From contig CAAGJR010000080.1 of the NCBI GenBank assembly GCA_900770265.1, positions 1 to 11,297 on the forward strand: 11,297 bases of DNA. Direction: 5' to 3'. Below the pieces are notes generated by a model. It was not told where the DNA came from. It did no database searches and worked only from the letters and a program-made list of their open reading frames with translations. The position numbers and the translations under genes are program-made. Positions 1 to 7,075 of the stretch are shown piece by piece (the first letter of the stretch is position 1; each line of letters begins with the position of its first letter). This DNA comes from an uncultured Acidaminococcus sp. (GTDB lineage Bacteria; Bacillota; Negativicutes; Acidaminococcales; Acidaminococcaceae).

Positions 1-1443
1 GACACCATCGCCCTGTGCGATGGCCTGTGCCAGGGCCACAGTGGCATGCGCTACTCCCTGCCCAGCCGGGAAATCATCGCCGACTCGGTGGAAGCCGTAG
101 TCGAAGGCAACCAGCTGGATGCCGTGGTGATGCTGGCCAGCTGCGACAAGATCGTCCCCGGGATGATCCTGGCGGCAGCCCGGATGAAGATCCCTGCCAT
201 CATCGTCACCGGCGGCCCCATGATCGCCGGCCACTGCGACGGCTACGACAACATCTGCCTGAGCAACCTGCGGGAATTCGTGGGCCAGTATCAGGTGGGC
301 AAGATGAGCTACGAAGAACTGCGGAAGATGGAAATGGCTTCCCTGCCCACGGTGGGCTCCTGCTCCATGATGGGCACGGCCAACACCATGAGCTGCCTGG
401 CCGAAGTGCTGGGGCTGACCCTGCCCCGCATGGGCACCTGCCCCGCCGTCGCTGCTGAAAAACGGAGACTGGCCCGGGCCAGCGGCAAGCGGATCGTGGC
501 CATGGTGAAGGAAGGCATCACCACCGACCAGATCCTGACCCGTACGGCTCTGCTGGATGCCGTGAAGGCCGTCATGGCCCTGGGTGCTTCCACCAACTCG
601 GTGCTGCACCTGATGGCCATCGCCCACGAAGCCCATGTGGACCTGACCCTGGAAGACTTCGACCGGGCCAGCCGGGAAGTGCCGTACCTGTGCAACCTGC
701 GTCCCTCCGGCAAATACGCGGTGGGCGTGCTGCACGACAACGGCGGCATCCCTGCGGTGCTTAAGGCCATCGAAGACAAGCTGGATGACCACATCACGGT
801 CACCGGCCATACCCTGAAAGAGAACATCGCGGCCCAGCCTCTGGTGGAAAACGATGTGATCTTCCCCCGGAGCCAACCGAAGAACAAGGAAGGCGGCATC
901 GCCATCCTGCGGGGCAACCTGGCTCCCGACGGCGCTGTGGTCAAGGCCAGCGGCGTGAAACCCAGCATGCATGTGTTCACCGGCAAAGCCCGGGTGTTCG
1001 ACAGCATGGAAGACTCCATGAAAGCCATCGAAGCCGGCGAAATCGAACCGGGTACGGTGATCGTGCTGCGGTATGAAGGCCCCAAGGGCGGCCCCGGCAT
1101 GCGGGAAATGTTCCTGGTGACGGCTCTGCTGGTGGGACGCGGCATGGATGAAAGCACCGCTCTGGTGACGGACGGGCGCTTCTCCGGCTCCACCCGTGGG
1201 CCATGCATCGGCCACGTTTCTCCGGAAGCGGCTGCCGGCGGCCCCATCGGCCTGGTGGAAGACGGGGACCTGATCCACATCGACATCCCGAACCGGGTGC
1301 TGAGCGTGGATGTGTCCGACGAAGTGCTGGCGGAACGGAAGAAGCACTTCAAACCGTTGAAGAAAGCCACCTCCCCGATGCTGAAAAAATATGCAGCCCT
1401 GGTTTCTTCTGCTGACAAAGGTGCCGTCCTTCATGTAGAATAA
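1..1443 (+). CDS. ilvD: IlvD/Edd-family dehydratase (dihydroxy-acid dehydratase-like), 5' end outside window
   Basis: The reading frame is open from base 1, giving 480 residues; the family is usually about 550-570 long, so roughly 75-90 N-terminal residues lie upstream. Family members remove water from 2,3-dihydroxy acids using an Fe-S cluster and Mg2+ in the cytoplasm. Visible hallmarks, numbered from the first codon in the window, are CDGLCQGHSGMRYSLPSRE (6-24), ASCDK with cluster ligand Cys48, GSCSMM with Cys121, GPKGGPGMRE, DGRFSGSTRGPCIGHVSPEAA, and the typical end SSADKGAVL. The residue before GSC, often Cys in IlvD, is Val here. The VOC gene follows after 60 bp and is probably co-transcribed. 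No branched-chain amino acid gene is visible nearby, while sugar-acid genes follow, so an aldonate substrate is possible. The family is certain; the symbol is family-level only. Confidence 0.9.
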   Translation, partial: DTIALCDGLCQGHSGMRYSLPSREIIADSVEAVVEGNQLDAVVMLASCDKIVPGMILAAARMKIPAIIVTGGPMIAGHCDGYDNICLSNLREFVGQYQVGKMSYEELRKMEMASLPTVGSCSMMGTANTMSCLAEVLGLTLPRMGTCPAVAAEKRRLARASGKRIVAMVKEGITTDQILTRTALLDAVKAVMALGASTNSVLHLMAIAHEAHVDLTLEDFDRASREVPYLCNLRPSGKYAVGVLHDNGGIPAVLKAIEDKLDDHITVTGHTLKENIAAQPLVENDVIFPRSQPKNKEGGIAILRGNLAPDGAVVKASGVKPSMHVFTGKARVFDSMEDSMKAIEAGEIEPGTVIVLRYEGPKGGPGMREMFLVTALLVGRGMDESTALVTDGRFSGSTRGPCIGHVSPEAAAGGPIGLVEDGDLIHIDIPNRVLSVDVSDEVLAERKKHFKPLKKATSPMLKKYAALVSSADKGAVLHVE

Positions 1444-1449
1444 GGGAGA

Positions 1450-1480
1450 GGGAAGCGGTCCCCCATAACAGCCGCTTCCC
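1450..1480 (+). other. Intercistronic hairpin between the dehydratase and the VOC gene
   Basis: GGGAAGCGG (1450-1458) pairs perfectly with CCGCTTCCC (1472-1480) around a 13-base loop. No T-run follows, so it is not a standard terminator. It sits just before the AAGGAGG ribosome site of the next gene (around 1488-1494) and could stabilise or attenuate the transcript. Confidence 0.55.
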
Positions 1481-1503
1481 ATCCTTCAAGGAGGCATTCG
1501 ATT

Positions 1504-1857
1504 ATGGCAGAAAAGATCAAGTATACGCTGAAACATGTCGGCATCAACTGTGCCGACGAGAAAGAGGCCAAACAGCTGGTATCCCTCTTATGCAGCCTGT
1601 TCGACATGGAACCGGGAAACGAGAATGACACGCACATCTTCGTTTCCAACATGTTCGAAGTGATGAAGGACAGCACCCGTGGCAAACATGGCCACATCGC
1701 TCTGCAGACTCCAGATGTGGAGCTGGCCATGGCGGACCTGGCGAAGAAGGGCATCTCCTTCAAGGAAGATACCATCCGCCGGGACGCTGACGGAAAAGTC
1801 ATCTTCGTCTACCTGGACGGGGATATCGGAGGCTTTTCCTTCCATCTCACCAAATGA
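1504..1857 (+). CDS. Small stand-alone VOC (glyoxalase/dioxygenase-fold) protein, similar to the C-terminal domain of some KDPG aldolases
   Basis: This 117-residue protein starts at an ATG with a good AAGGAGG site 9 bases upstream. It begins KYTLKHVGIN and contains FEVMKDSTRGKHGHIA (51-66) and ends YLDGDIGGFSFHLTK. This matches, from memory, the VOC-fold domain found fused to the C-terminus of some KDPG/KHG aldolases of Bacillota (pattern HVGIN...EVMK...G..GHIA...GGF..HL). His11, Glu52, His64 and His114 are candidate metal ligands; this is inferred from VOC geometry, not proven. It is probably co-transcribed with the IlvD-family dehydratase. The link suggests sugar-acid metabolism (dehydratase product to aldolase), but no aldolase is visible in the window. 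The biochemical function is unknown; a generic glyoxalase-like role is the alternative. Confidence 0.8.
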   Translation: MAEKIKYTLKHVGINCADEKEAKQLVSLLCSLFDMEPGNENDTHIFVSNMFEVMKDSTRGKHGHIALQTPDVELAMADLAKKGISFKEDTIRRDADGKVIFVYLDGDIGGFSFHLTK

Positions 1858-1911
1858 TTGTGTGAAACGCGACTCCTAGAAAAAAGAAACAAACCATACC
1901 CCTCTATGATG

Positions 1912-1950
1912 ACGCCGGGACCCTTTTGCCAACGAGGGTTCCGGCGTTTA
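1912..1950 (+). terminator. Hairpin terminator after the VOC gene
   Basis: ACGCCGGGACCC (1912-1923) pairs with GGGTTCCGGCGT (1936-1947) with one G-T wobble over a 12-base loop, followed by only TTTA. It is a strong 12-bp stem with a weak T-tract, 54 bp past the VOC stop codon. It likely ends the dehydratase-VOC transcript. Confidence 0.6.
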
Positions 1951-1964
1951 TACTATTCATGGTG

Positions 1965-2174
1965 GCGGGCGCACCGGGCGACACGGCTGTTGCCGGTCTT
2001 GGTACGCCCCTACGGTGTCCTGCCGGTGGTACGACCGGAAACCGTATGGCGGGCGCACCGGGCGACACGGCTGGCGCCGGTCTTGGTACGCCCCTACGGT
2101 GTTCGCTCGGCGGTACGACAGCAATCCGTAGGGGTTTACCAAGGGTCGCGCAGCGATCCCGCCCGGTAAACCCG
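1965..2174. repeat. Cluster of three family-1 bulged hairpin repeats
   Basis: This fills most of the gap between the VOC gene and the CoA-transferase gene. Copies lie at 1965-2015, 2049-2099 (same orientation) and 2126-2174 (opposite orientation). Outer arms are GGGCGCACC/GGTACGCCC in the first two and GGGTTTACC/GGTAAACCC in the third. Inside each is a 3-bp stem, a one-base bulge, a 4-bp stem and a short loop. The first two copies plus their linkers form an 84-bp tandem duplication. Copies two and three face each other through the inverted pair CCCCTACGG (2091-2099) and CCGTAGGGG (2126-2134). No gene is supported here; short frames across the repeats look spurious. Confidence 0.85.
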
Positions 2175-2194
2175 CACAGGACTGTTATCGGGGT

Positions 2195-2243
2195 AGAACC
2201 CACCACCATGCATTCGCATGGTCCCCGCCCTTGAAAAGGGCGG
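2195..2243 (-). repeat. Family-2 double hairpin repeat, minus orientation
   Basis: Stem ACCATGC (2205-2211) / GCATGGT (2216-2222) with loop ATTC is followed by CCGCCC (2225-2230) / GGGCGG (2238-2243). Read on the minus strand this is CCGCCC-GGGCGG, then GGGACC, a variable stem with a GAAT loop, then GGTGGTGGGTTCT, as at 5246-5295. It ends 8 bp before the ribosome site of the CoA-transferase gene, so it lies in that gene's leader. Confidence 0.75.
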
Positions 2244-2262
2244 ATAAAAAGGAGGAAAAAAT

Positions 2263-3582
2263 ATGTTAGAAAAATACCGCAACAAAATCATGACCCCGGC
2301 GGAAGCCGTGAAGGTGGTCAAAAACGGCGACTGGGTGGATTTCGGATTCGGCAACGGGTTCCCCGAACTGTTCGACGAGGCCCTGGCGGCCCGCCGGGAC
2401 GAACTGACGGACGTGAAGATCCGGGGCGGCCTGGTGTACCGTCCCGTCATCCACACCGTGGACTGCGACCCGGAAATGAAGCATTTCCACTACTACAGCT
2501 GGCACCTGGGTGCCTACGAACGGAAGATGTTCACCCAGAAACGCCTGAGCTTCGTGCCCATGATGCTGCGGCTGCTGCCGGAAATGTACCGGGACTACCT
2601 GAAGGTGGACGTGGCTGTGATCCCCGTGTCCAAACCGGATGAAAACGGGTACTGCGGCCTGGGCCTGGCCAGCTACGGCTGGAGAGCCATCATGAAGAAG
2701 GCCCGCACCGTGGTCTTCGAGATCAACGAGAACATGCCCACCCTGCAGGGGGTGGACGGCTCCCATCGGGTGAGCCTGGACGAAGCGGACGTGATCATGG
2801 AAGGGGAACATGGCCCCCTGTGCACCTCCGGCTACCGCACCCCCAGCGAAGCGGATCTGCAGATCGCCCGGAACGTGGTGGCAGAGATCCCCAACGGGGC
2901 TACCCTGAGCCTGGGCGTGGGCACCATTCCCTTCACCATCGCCCAGCTGCTGGCCAAGAGCGACAAACAGGACCTGGGCTGCCACACCGGCACCATCAGC
3001 GATGCCTTCCTGGCCCTGTACAAGGCCGGCAAGCTGACCAACGCCAAAAAGGAAGTGCAGACCGGGCGCAGCACCTGGAACCTGGCCAGCGGCTCCCAGG
3101 AACTGTATGACTGGCTGCAGGAACATCCGGACCTGTTCTACCCGGCCGACGTGGAATACGTGCACAATCCCCGGGTCATGGAAAAGATCTCCAACTACAT
3201 CAGCATCAATGGTGGCGTACAGCTGGACCTGATGGGCCAGGAAAACGCGGAATCCGTGGGCACCCGGCAGCTGTCCGGCGTGGGCGGCCAGCTGGACTTC
3301 CTGGAAGGGGCCTTCCTCAGCCGGGGCGGTGCCGGATACATCTGCATCGAATCCTCCCGGGTGGACAAGAAGGGCGTGCGCCACTCCAACATCCTGCCGG
3401 CCATCCCCGCAGGCAGTGCCATCTCCGGTCCCCGGGCCCTGATCCAGAACGTGGCCACGGAATACGGCGTGGCCCATCTGACCGGGCTGAGCCTGAAGGA
3501 ACGGGCAAAGGCCATGATCGCCGTGGCCCATCCGGACTTCCGGGCCGAGCTGACGGAGTATGCGGAGAAGGTGTTCGGGTAA
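2263..3582 (+). CDS. Acetyl-CoA hydrolase/CoA-transferase family protein (4-hydroxybutyrate/butyrate CoA-transferase-like) with an altered active-site motif
   Basis: This 439-residue cytoplasmic protein has the normal length for class I acyl-CoA:carboxylate CoA-transferases of the AbfT/Cat type. The start has GGAGG 7 bases upstream. The N-terminal half (about 1-195) carries DENGYCGLGLASYGW; the C-terminal half carries GATLSLGVGTIP (212-223), SGVGGQLDF (338-346) and VTEYGVAHLTGLSLKERA-like sequence, all typical of the family. In characterised relatives a Glu in an HTEM.SDG motif forms the glutamyl-CoA intermediate; here the segment reads HTGTISDA (241-248), with Gly243 at that site. The protein may therefore be a hydrolase, a transferase using another residue, or inactive. 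Repeat clusters isolate it on both sides; no partner subunit is adjacent. The natural substrate cannot be told from the sequence. Confidence 0.88.
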   Translation: MLEKYRNKIMTPAEAVKVVKNGDWVDFGFGNGFPELFDEALAARRDELTDVKIRGGLVYRPVIHTVDCDPEMKHFHYYSWHLGAYERKMFTQKRLSFVPMMLRLLPEMYRDYLKVDVAVIPVSKPDENGYCGLGLASYGWRAIMKKARTVVFEINENMPTLQGVDGSHRVSLDEADVIMEGEHGPLCTSGYRTPSEADLQIARNVVAEIPNGATLSLGVGTIPFTIAQLLAKSDKQDLGCHTGTISDAFLALYKAGKLTNAKKEVQTGRSTWNLASGSQELYDWLQEHPDLFYPADVEYVHNPRVMEKISNYISINGGVQLDLMGQENAESVGTRQLSGVGGQLDFLEGAFLSRGGAGYICIESSRVDKKGVRHSNILPAIPAGSAISGPRALIQNVATEYGVAHLTGLSLKERAKAMIAVAHPDFRAELTEYAEKVFG

Positions 3583-3597
3583 GCCGCGATTCACGGT

Positions 3598-3760
3598 GGT
3601 ACGCCCGCACAGGCCCGGGACGGGTTCACCGGGCGACACGGCTAACGCCGGTCTTGGTGAACCCCTACGGCGTTTCATCGATTGTCCGAATTGGATCCAT
3701 GGGATTCGTAGGGGCGCACCAAGATTTTTGCCGAAGGCAAAATATCGCCCGGTGCGCCCG
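3598..3760. repeat. Head-to-head pair of family-1 bulged hairpins plus a truncated arm
   Basis: The first full copy (3622-3670) has perfect arms GGGTTCACC (3622-3630) / GGTGAACCC (3656-3664). The second (3707-3760, opposite orientation) has GGGCGCACC (3712-3720) / GGTGCGCCC (3751-3759), with an AT-rich inner stem TTTTGCC/GGCAAAA. At 3598-3613, GGTACGCCCGCACAGG looks like an orphan right arm and tail of another copy; the tail CCCGCACAGG recurs at 2171-2180 and 8394-8403. The pair faces inward through CCCCTACGG (3662-3670) and CGTAGGGG (3707-3714). The cluster occupies the gap after the CoA-transferase gene. Confidence 0.85.
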
Positions 3761-3790
3761 CCAAGAAACGAATATCTCGACTAGAGTGTA

Positions 3791-3820
3791 TAAGGCAGGC
3801 TGTGGAAGCAGCCTGCCTTA
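3791..3820. terminator. Perfect 12-bp hairpin before the larA-like promoter
   Basis: TAAGGCAGGCTG (3791-3802) pairs perfectly with CAGCCTGCCTTA (3809-3820) around a 6-base loop. AT-rich sequence follows but there is no clean T-run. It stands between the upstream repeats and the promoter at 3854-3882. It could end transcription coming from the CoA-transferase gene or insulate the promoter; the terminator call is tentative. Confidence 0.5.
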
Positions 3821-3853
3821 AATTATTTAAGGAAAACACTAAAATCTATGAAT

Positions 3854-3882
3854 TTGATTTATATATCCTTCTCCAGTACAAT
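3854..3882 (+). promoter_or_regulatory. Sigma-70-type promoter for the larA-like/garD unit
   Basis: TTGATT (3854-3859), a 17-bp spacer and TACAAT (3877-3882) lie in an AT-rich island in an otherwise GC-rich window. Expected initiation near 3889 would leave a leader of about 30 bases before the ATG at 3919. Confidence 0.65.
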
Positions 3883-3918
3883 GAAGGTATCAGAAAAATC
3901 TGGAAGGGAGGAACCTTC

Positions 3919-5232
3919 ATGAAAATCACCAGTCGGGGCGGCGTGGTGTCCCAGCTGCTGGCCGATGTGCCTCTGCCCCGGATGTTCCGGGTCAGCCAGA
4001 CCTTTCCCCGCCCGGTGCTGCCACCGGAAAGCATTCCGGGTACCGTGAACGAGGAGCTGAGCAAAGAGCCCTTCGTCAGCAAGGTCCAGCCGGGCATGCG
4101 CATCGCCATTACGGCGGGCAGCCGGGGGGTGGCCAACGTGGATATCATCACGAAAGCCGTGGTGGACTTCTGCAAGCGCCGGGGGGCCAAGCCCTTCATC
4201 GTACCGGCCATGGGCAGCCACGGCGGTGCTACCGCGGAAGGCCAGCTGGAGATCCTGAACGGCTACGGCATCACAGAAAAAGCCATGGGGTGCCCCATCA
4301 TCAGCTCCATGGAAACGGTGTACCTGGGCATGTCGGACAGCGGACGCCCGGTGTACATGGACAAACATGCCTACGAGGCGGACGGCATCATCCTGTCCTG
4401 CCGGCTGAAACCCCACAATGCCTTCCGGGGCAAAGTGGAAAGCGGCCCCTGCAAGATGATGGCCGTGGGCCTGGGCAAGCAGAAGGGGGCGGAAAACGTC
4501 CACGCCGACGGCATGGGCAGGATCGCCGAACACATCCCCTCCATGGCGAAGGTGTTCCTGGAAAAGGCACCCATCCTGTTCGCCATCCCGTCCATCGAAA
4601 ACGCCTATGACGAAACCTGCAAGATCGTGGCCATCGATACGCCCAACCTGATCGAGGAAGAGGCCAAATGGCTGAAATATGCCTTTGCCAACATGCCCTC
4701 CATCCTGGTGAAGGAATCGGACGTACTGGTGGTGGACGAAATGGGCAAGAACTTCTCCGGCACCGGGGTGGACCCCAACATCGCGGGCACGTTCTCCACG
4801 GAATACGCCCATGGGGGCCTGAAGGTCCAGCGGACCTGCTTCCTGAACCTGTCGGAAGCCAGCCACGGCAACGCCCTGGGGGTGGGCCTGGCCAACTGCA
4901 TCACGGCCCGGCTGTTCAACGCCATCGACATGGATGCCATGTACCCCAACATCGTCACCAACACGGTGTTCAAATCGGGGATGATTCCCTTTGTGGTGCC
5001 CACGGATAAGGAAGCCATCCAGCTGTGCATCCGCACCACCAACGGAGTGGACCGGGCACCGGACAAGGTGCGGGTGGTCCGGATCCCCAACACGTCCCAC
5101 ATCGGCACCATCATGCTCAGCGAAAGCTACTACGACGACGTGGTGGCCGGGAAATATCCCAACGTGAAAGCCCTGGATGCGCCGGCTCCCCTGGAGTTCG
5201 ACGAAGAAGGGACTTTGATTACCAAAATCTGA
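3919..5232 (+). CDS. LarA-superfamily (nickel-pincer) hydroxyacid racemase/epimerase
   Basis: This is a 437-residue protein. The start at 3919 is chosen because GGGAGG lies 7 bases upstream and the promoter at 3854-3882 would fall inside any longer frame. The N-terminal LarA domain (about 1-210) contains GSHGGAT with His101, RLKPH with His166, SGPCK with Lys179, and ENVH with His195. In Lactiplantibacillus LarA, His108, His174, Lys184 and His200 act in catalysis, covalently bind the pincer cofactor via Lys, and ligate nickel; spacing here is close. Known LarA homologues racemise or epimerise alpha-hydroxyacids, including lactate, malate and gluconate. The garD gene follows after 85 bp on the same strand, so a sugar-acid substrate is inferred. 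The cofactor-making genes larB, larC and larE are not in the window. The exact substrate is unknown. Confidence 0.87.
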   Translation: MKITSRGGVVSQLLADVPLPRMFRVSQTFPRPVLPPESIPGTVNEELSKEPFVSKVQPGMRIAITAGSRGVANVDIITKAVVDFCKRRGAKPFIVPAMGSHGGATAEGQLEILNGYGITEKAMGCPIISSMETVYLGMSDSGRPVYMDKHAYEADGIILSCRLKPHNAFRGKVESGPCKMMAVGLGKQKGAENVHADGMGRIAEHIPSMAKVFLEKAPILFAIPSIENAYDETCKIVAIDTPNLIEEEAKWLKYAFANMPSILVKESDVLVVDEMGKNFSGTGVDPNIAGTFSTEYAHGGLKVQRTCFLNLSEASHGNALGVGLANCITARLFNAIDMDAMYPNIVTNTVFKSGMIPFVVPTDKEAIQLCIRTTNGVDRAPDKVRVVRIPNTSHIGTIMLSESYYDDVVAGKYPNVKALDAPAPLEFDEEGTLITKI

Positions 5233-5245
5233 TTCTCCACTATAT

Positions 5246-5295
5246 CCGCCCTTTCTAAGGGCGGGGGACCAGCCGAATGGCTGGTGGTGGGTTCT
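5246..5295 (+). repeat. Family-2 double hairpin repeat, plus orientation
   Basis: CCGCCC (5246-5251) pairs with GGGCGG (5259-5264); GGG follows, then stem ACCAGCC (5268-5274), loop GAAT, GGCTGGT (5279-5285), then GGTGGGTTCT. It fills most of the gap between the larA-like gene and garD and ends just ahead of garD's ribosome site. It could modulate relative expression inside this unit. Confidence 0.75.
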
Positions 5296-5317
5296 AAGAA
5301 AGGAAGGAACCATCAAC

Positions 5318-6838
5318 ATGACTGCACCGCTTGTCATCAAGGTCAAGGACAAAGACAATGTGGCCATTGCCGTCCATGACCTGCCTGTGGGCACGGAAGC
5401 ACTGCCGGGCGTCGTTGCCCTGCAGCCCATTCCCCAGGCTCACAAAATCGCTCTGGTGGACATCCCCAAAGGGGGCGAAATCATCCGCTACGGGGTGGTC
5501 CTGGGCTATGCCAAGGACGATATCCCCAAGGGCAGCTGGATCAACGAACATATGCTGGATCTGCCGGAAAGCCCGGCCCTGCACGATATGCCCTATGCAA
5601 CCCACATCGTGCCCAAGGACGAACTGCCCGACCCGCCCCGGACCACCTGGCTGGGGTATAAGAACAAGGTGGGCCCTGCCGGTACCCGGAACCTGCTGGG
5701 TGTGGTGACCACCGTACAGTGCGCGGCCGGCGTGGTGAACGTGGCCGTGGACCGGATCCGGAGAGAACTGCTGCCCAAGTATCCCCATGTGGACGATGTG
5801 GTGGCCGTGAACCATCCCTATGGCTGCGGCGTGGCCATCAACGCCCCCATGGCCAAGATCCCCATCCGGGCGGTCCGGAACCTGATCCGTCACCCCAACT
5901 TCGGGGGCGAGATCATGCTCATCGGCCTGGGCTGCGAAAAGCTGACCTATGACCGGCTGCTGGAACCGGAAGAAATCAATCCGGACAACTGCCTGACCCT
6001 GCAGGATTGCCATGGCCACGATGCCATGATGAAGGCCATTATGGATATGGCCGAAAAGAAGCTGCAGCGCCTGGAACAGCGCCGCCGGGAAGAACTGCCC
6101 CTCAGTGAACTGGTGGTGGGCATGCAGTGCGGCGGCTCCGATGCTTTCTCTGGGCTGACGGCCAACCCCAGCGCCGGCTATGCGGCCGACATGCTGGTGA
6201 AGGGCGGCGGCACGGTCATGTTCAGCGAAGTGACGGAAGTGCGGGACGGGGTGCCCATGCTGGCCGCCCGCTGCGTGAATAAGGAAGTGCGGGACAAACT
6301 GGCGGCCGAAATGAAATGGTACGATGATTACCTGGCCGAAGGCGGCGTGGACCGGGATGCCAACCCCACCCCGGGCAACAAGAAAGGCGGCCTGGCCAAC
6401 ATCGTGGAAAAGGCCATGGGTTCCATCGCCAAGAGCGGCACCAGCCCCATCGTGGAAGTGCTGTCTCCGGCAGAAAAGCCCACGAAGCACGGCCTGATCT
6501 ACGCGGCCACTCCGGCCAGCGACATCGTGTGCGGCCCCAGCCAGCTGGCTTCGGGCATCGGCCTGCAGGTGTTCATGACCGGACGGGGTACGCCCTACGG
6601 CCTGGCCATTGCGCCGGTGATCAAGGTGTGCAGCCGGAACGAAATGAAGGACAACTGGTTCGATATGATCGATATCTCCGCCGGCGGCGTGGCCACCGGG
6701 GATGCCACCATCCCGGAAGTGGGGACGGAAATCTTCAACTTCATCCTGGATGTGGCCAGCGGAAAGAAGAAACCCTACAGCGACCAGTACGGGTTCCACA
6801 ACGATTTGTGTATCTTCAATCCGGCACCGATTACGTGA
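5318..6838 (+). CDS. garD: Galactarate dehydratase (D-galactarate hydro-lyase)
   Basis: This enzyme converts galactarate (mucate) to 5-dehydro-4-deoxy-D-glucarate plus water in the cytoplasm, the first committed step of galactarate use. The 506-residue length is near the roughly 520 of E. coli GarD. An N-terminal SAF-like domain (about 7-80) precedes the UxaA/GarD body with GTRNLLG (122-128), VQCAAGVV (133-140), YGCGVAI (168-174), GLGCEKL (203-209), QCGGSDAFSG (270-279), TPGNKKGGLANIVEKAMGS, ATPASD and TGRGTPYGLA. The end FNPAPIT is GarD-like rather than altronate dehydratase (UxaA)-like. GGAAGG lies 10 bases before the ATG. It is second in the unit after the LarA-like gene and is followed by a terminator. 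Known GarD uses a divalent metal, so activity should be metal-dependent. Confidence 0.93.
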   Translation: MTAPLVIKVKDKDNVAIAVHDLPVGTEALPGVVALQPIPQAHKIALVDIPKGGEIIRYGVVLGYAKDDIPKGSWINEHMLDLPESPALHDMPYATHIVPKDELPDPPRTTWLGYKNKVGPAGTRNLLGVVTTVQCAAGVVNVAVDRIRRELLPKYPHVDDVVAVNHPYGCGVAINAPMAKIPIRAVRNLIRHPNFGGEIMLIGLGCEKLTYDRLLEPEEINPDNCLTLQDCHGHDAMMKAIMDMAEKKLQRLEQRRREELPLSELVVGMQCGGSDAFSGLTANPSAGYAADMLVKGGGTVMFSEVTEVRDGVPMLAARCVNKEVRDKLAAEMKWYDDYLAEGGVDRDANPTPGNKKGGLANIVEKAMGSIAKSGTSPIVEVLSPAEKPTKHGLIYAATPASDIVCGPSQLASGIGLQVFMTGRGTPYGLAIAPVIKVCSRNEMKDNWFDMIDISAGGVATGDATIPEVGTEIFNFILDVASGKKKPYSDQYGFHNDLCIFNPAPIT

Positions 6839-6847
6839 TATAATAAA

Positions 6848-6879
6848 AGGGCTGTCGCAGGCGCGGCAGCCCTATATTT
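6848..6879 (+). terminator. Terminator after garD
   Basis: AGGGCTGTCGC (6848-6858) pairs with GCGGCAGCCCT (6863-6873) with one G-T pair and a 4-base loop, then ATATTT. It starts 10 bases past the garD stop codon. Confidence 0.75.
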
Positions 6880-6881
6880 GT

Positions 6882-7026
6882 CCTTCCCTGCGACGGCTGT
6901 GACGAATAGGAACAGCCTAGTCCTGCGGGAAAGGGAAGGGGGACCGTCCGAATGGACGGTGGATGGGTCTTAGATCGGGTGTATGACCCCCTACCCGCAA
7001 GCGGGCCCTTTCCCCCTTTCAGGGGG
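6882..7026. repeat. Family-2 repeat with nested hairpins, and an inverted divergent copy
   Basis: Plus-strand copy: CCTTCCCT (6882-6889) pairs with AGGGAAGG (6932-6939), enclosing GGCTGT (6895-6900) / ACAGCC (6912-6917). GGGACC follows, with stem ACCGTCC (6943-6949), loop GAAT and GGACGGT (6954-6960), then GGATGGGTCT. A second, diverged copy in reverse follows: CCCGC/GCGGG around 6994-7005 and CCCCC/GGGGG around 7012-7026. Together they fill the garD-nhaC gap. Weak promoter-like sequence (TTGAAT at 7033-7038) follows, without a convincing -10. Confidence 0.65.
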
Positions 7027-7075
7027 ACACAATTGAATCCGGATTTATCTTACATCTTATTTTGGAGTCTGTTAC

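Noticed and set aside
1965..2174. CRISPR array
   Set aside because: There are only two same-direction copies with an 84-bp period, a third inverted copy, related linkers instead of unique spacers, and no cas genes.
1858..2234. Short overlapping open frames on both strands of the 1858-2234 gap
   Set aside because: They are translations of palindromic repeats, lack ribosome sites and show no protein-like pattern.
2266..3678. Long minus-strand open frame opposite the CoA-transferase gene
   Set aside because: The product has no recognisable domain, and the frame runs into a repeat cluster; it is antisense to a conserved gene.
3802..3918. N-terminal extension of the larA-like gene
   Set aside because: It would include the promoter and part of a perfect hairpin, is AT-rich unlike the gene, and lacks a ribosome site; the Met at 3919 has GGGAGG.
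3883..3918. Nickel/cobalt or sugar-acid riboswitch ahead of the larA-like gene
   Set aside because: The expected leader is only about 30 bases, too short for an aptamer, and no known riboswitch core was recognised.
3859..5430. Long minus-strand open frame (523 codons) opposite the larA-like gene and the start of garD
   Set aside because: It is a GC-rich antisense shadow: its product is rich in His, Gln and Gly, has no family resemblance, and runs across two well-supported plus-strand genes.
5294..6799. Long minus-strand open frame opposite garD
   Set aside because: It has the same shadow composition (His/Gly/Ala rich); garD on the plus strand is unmistakable.
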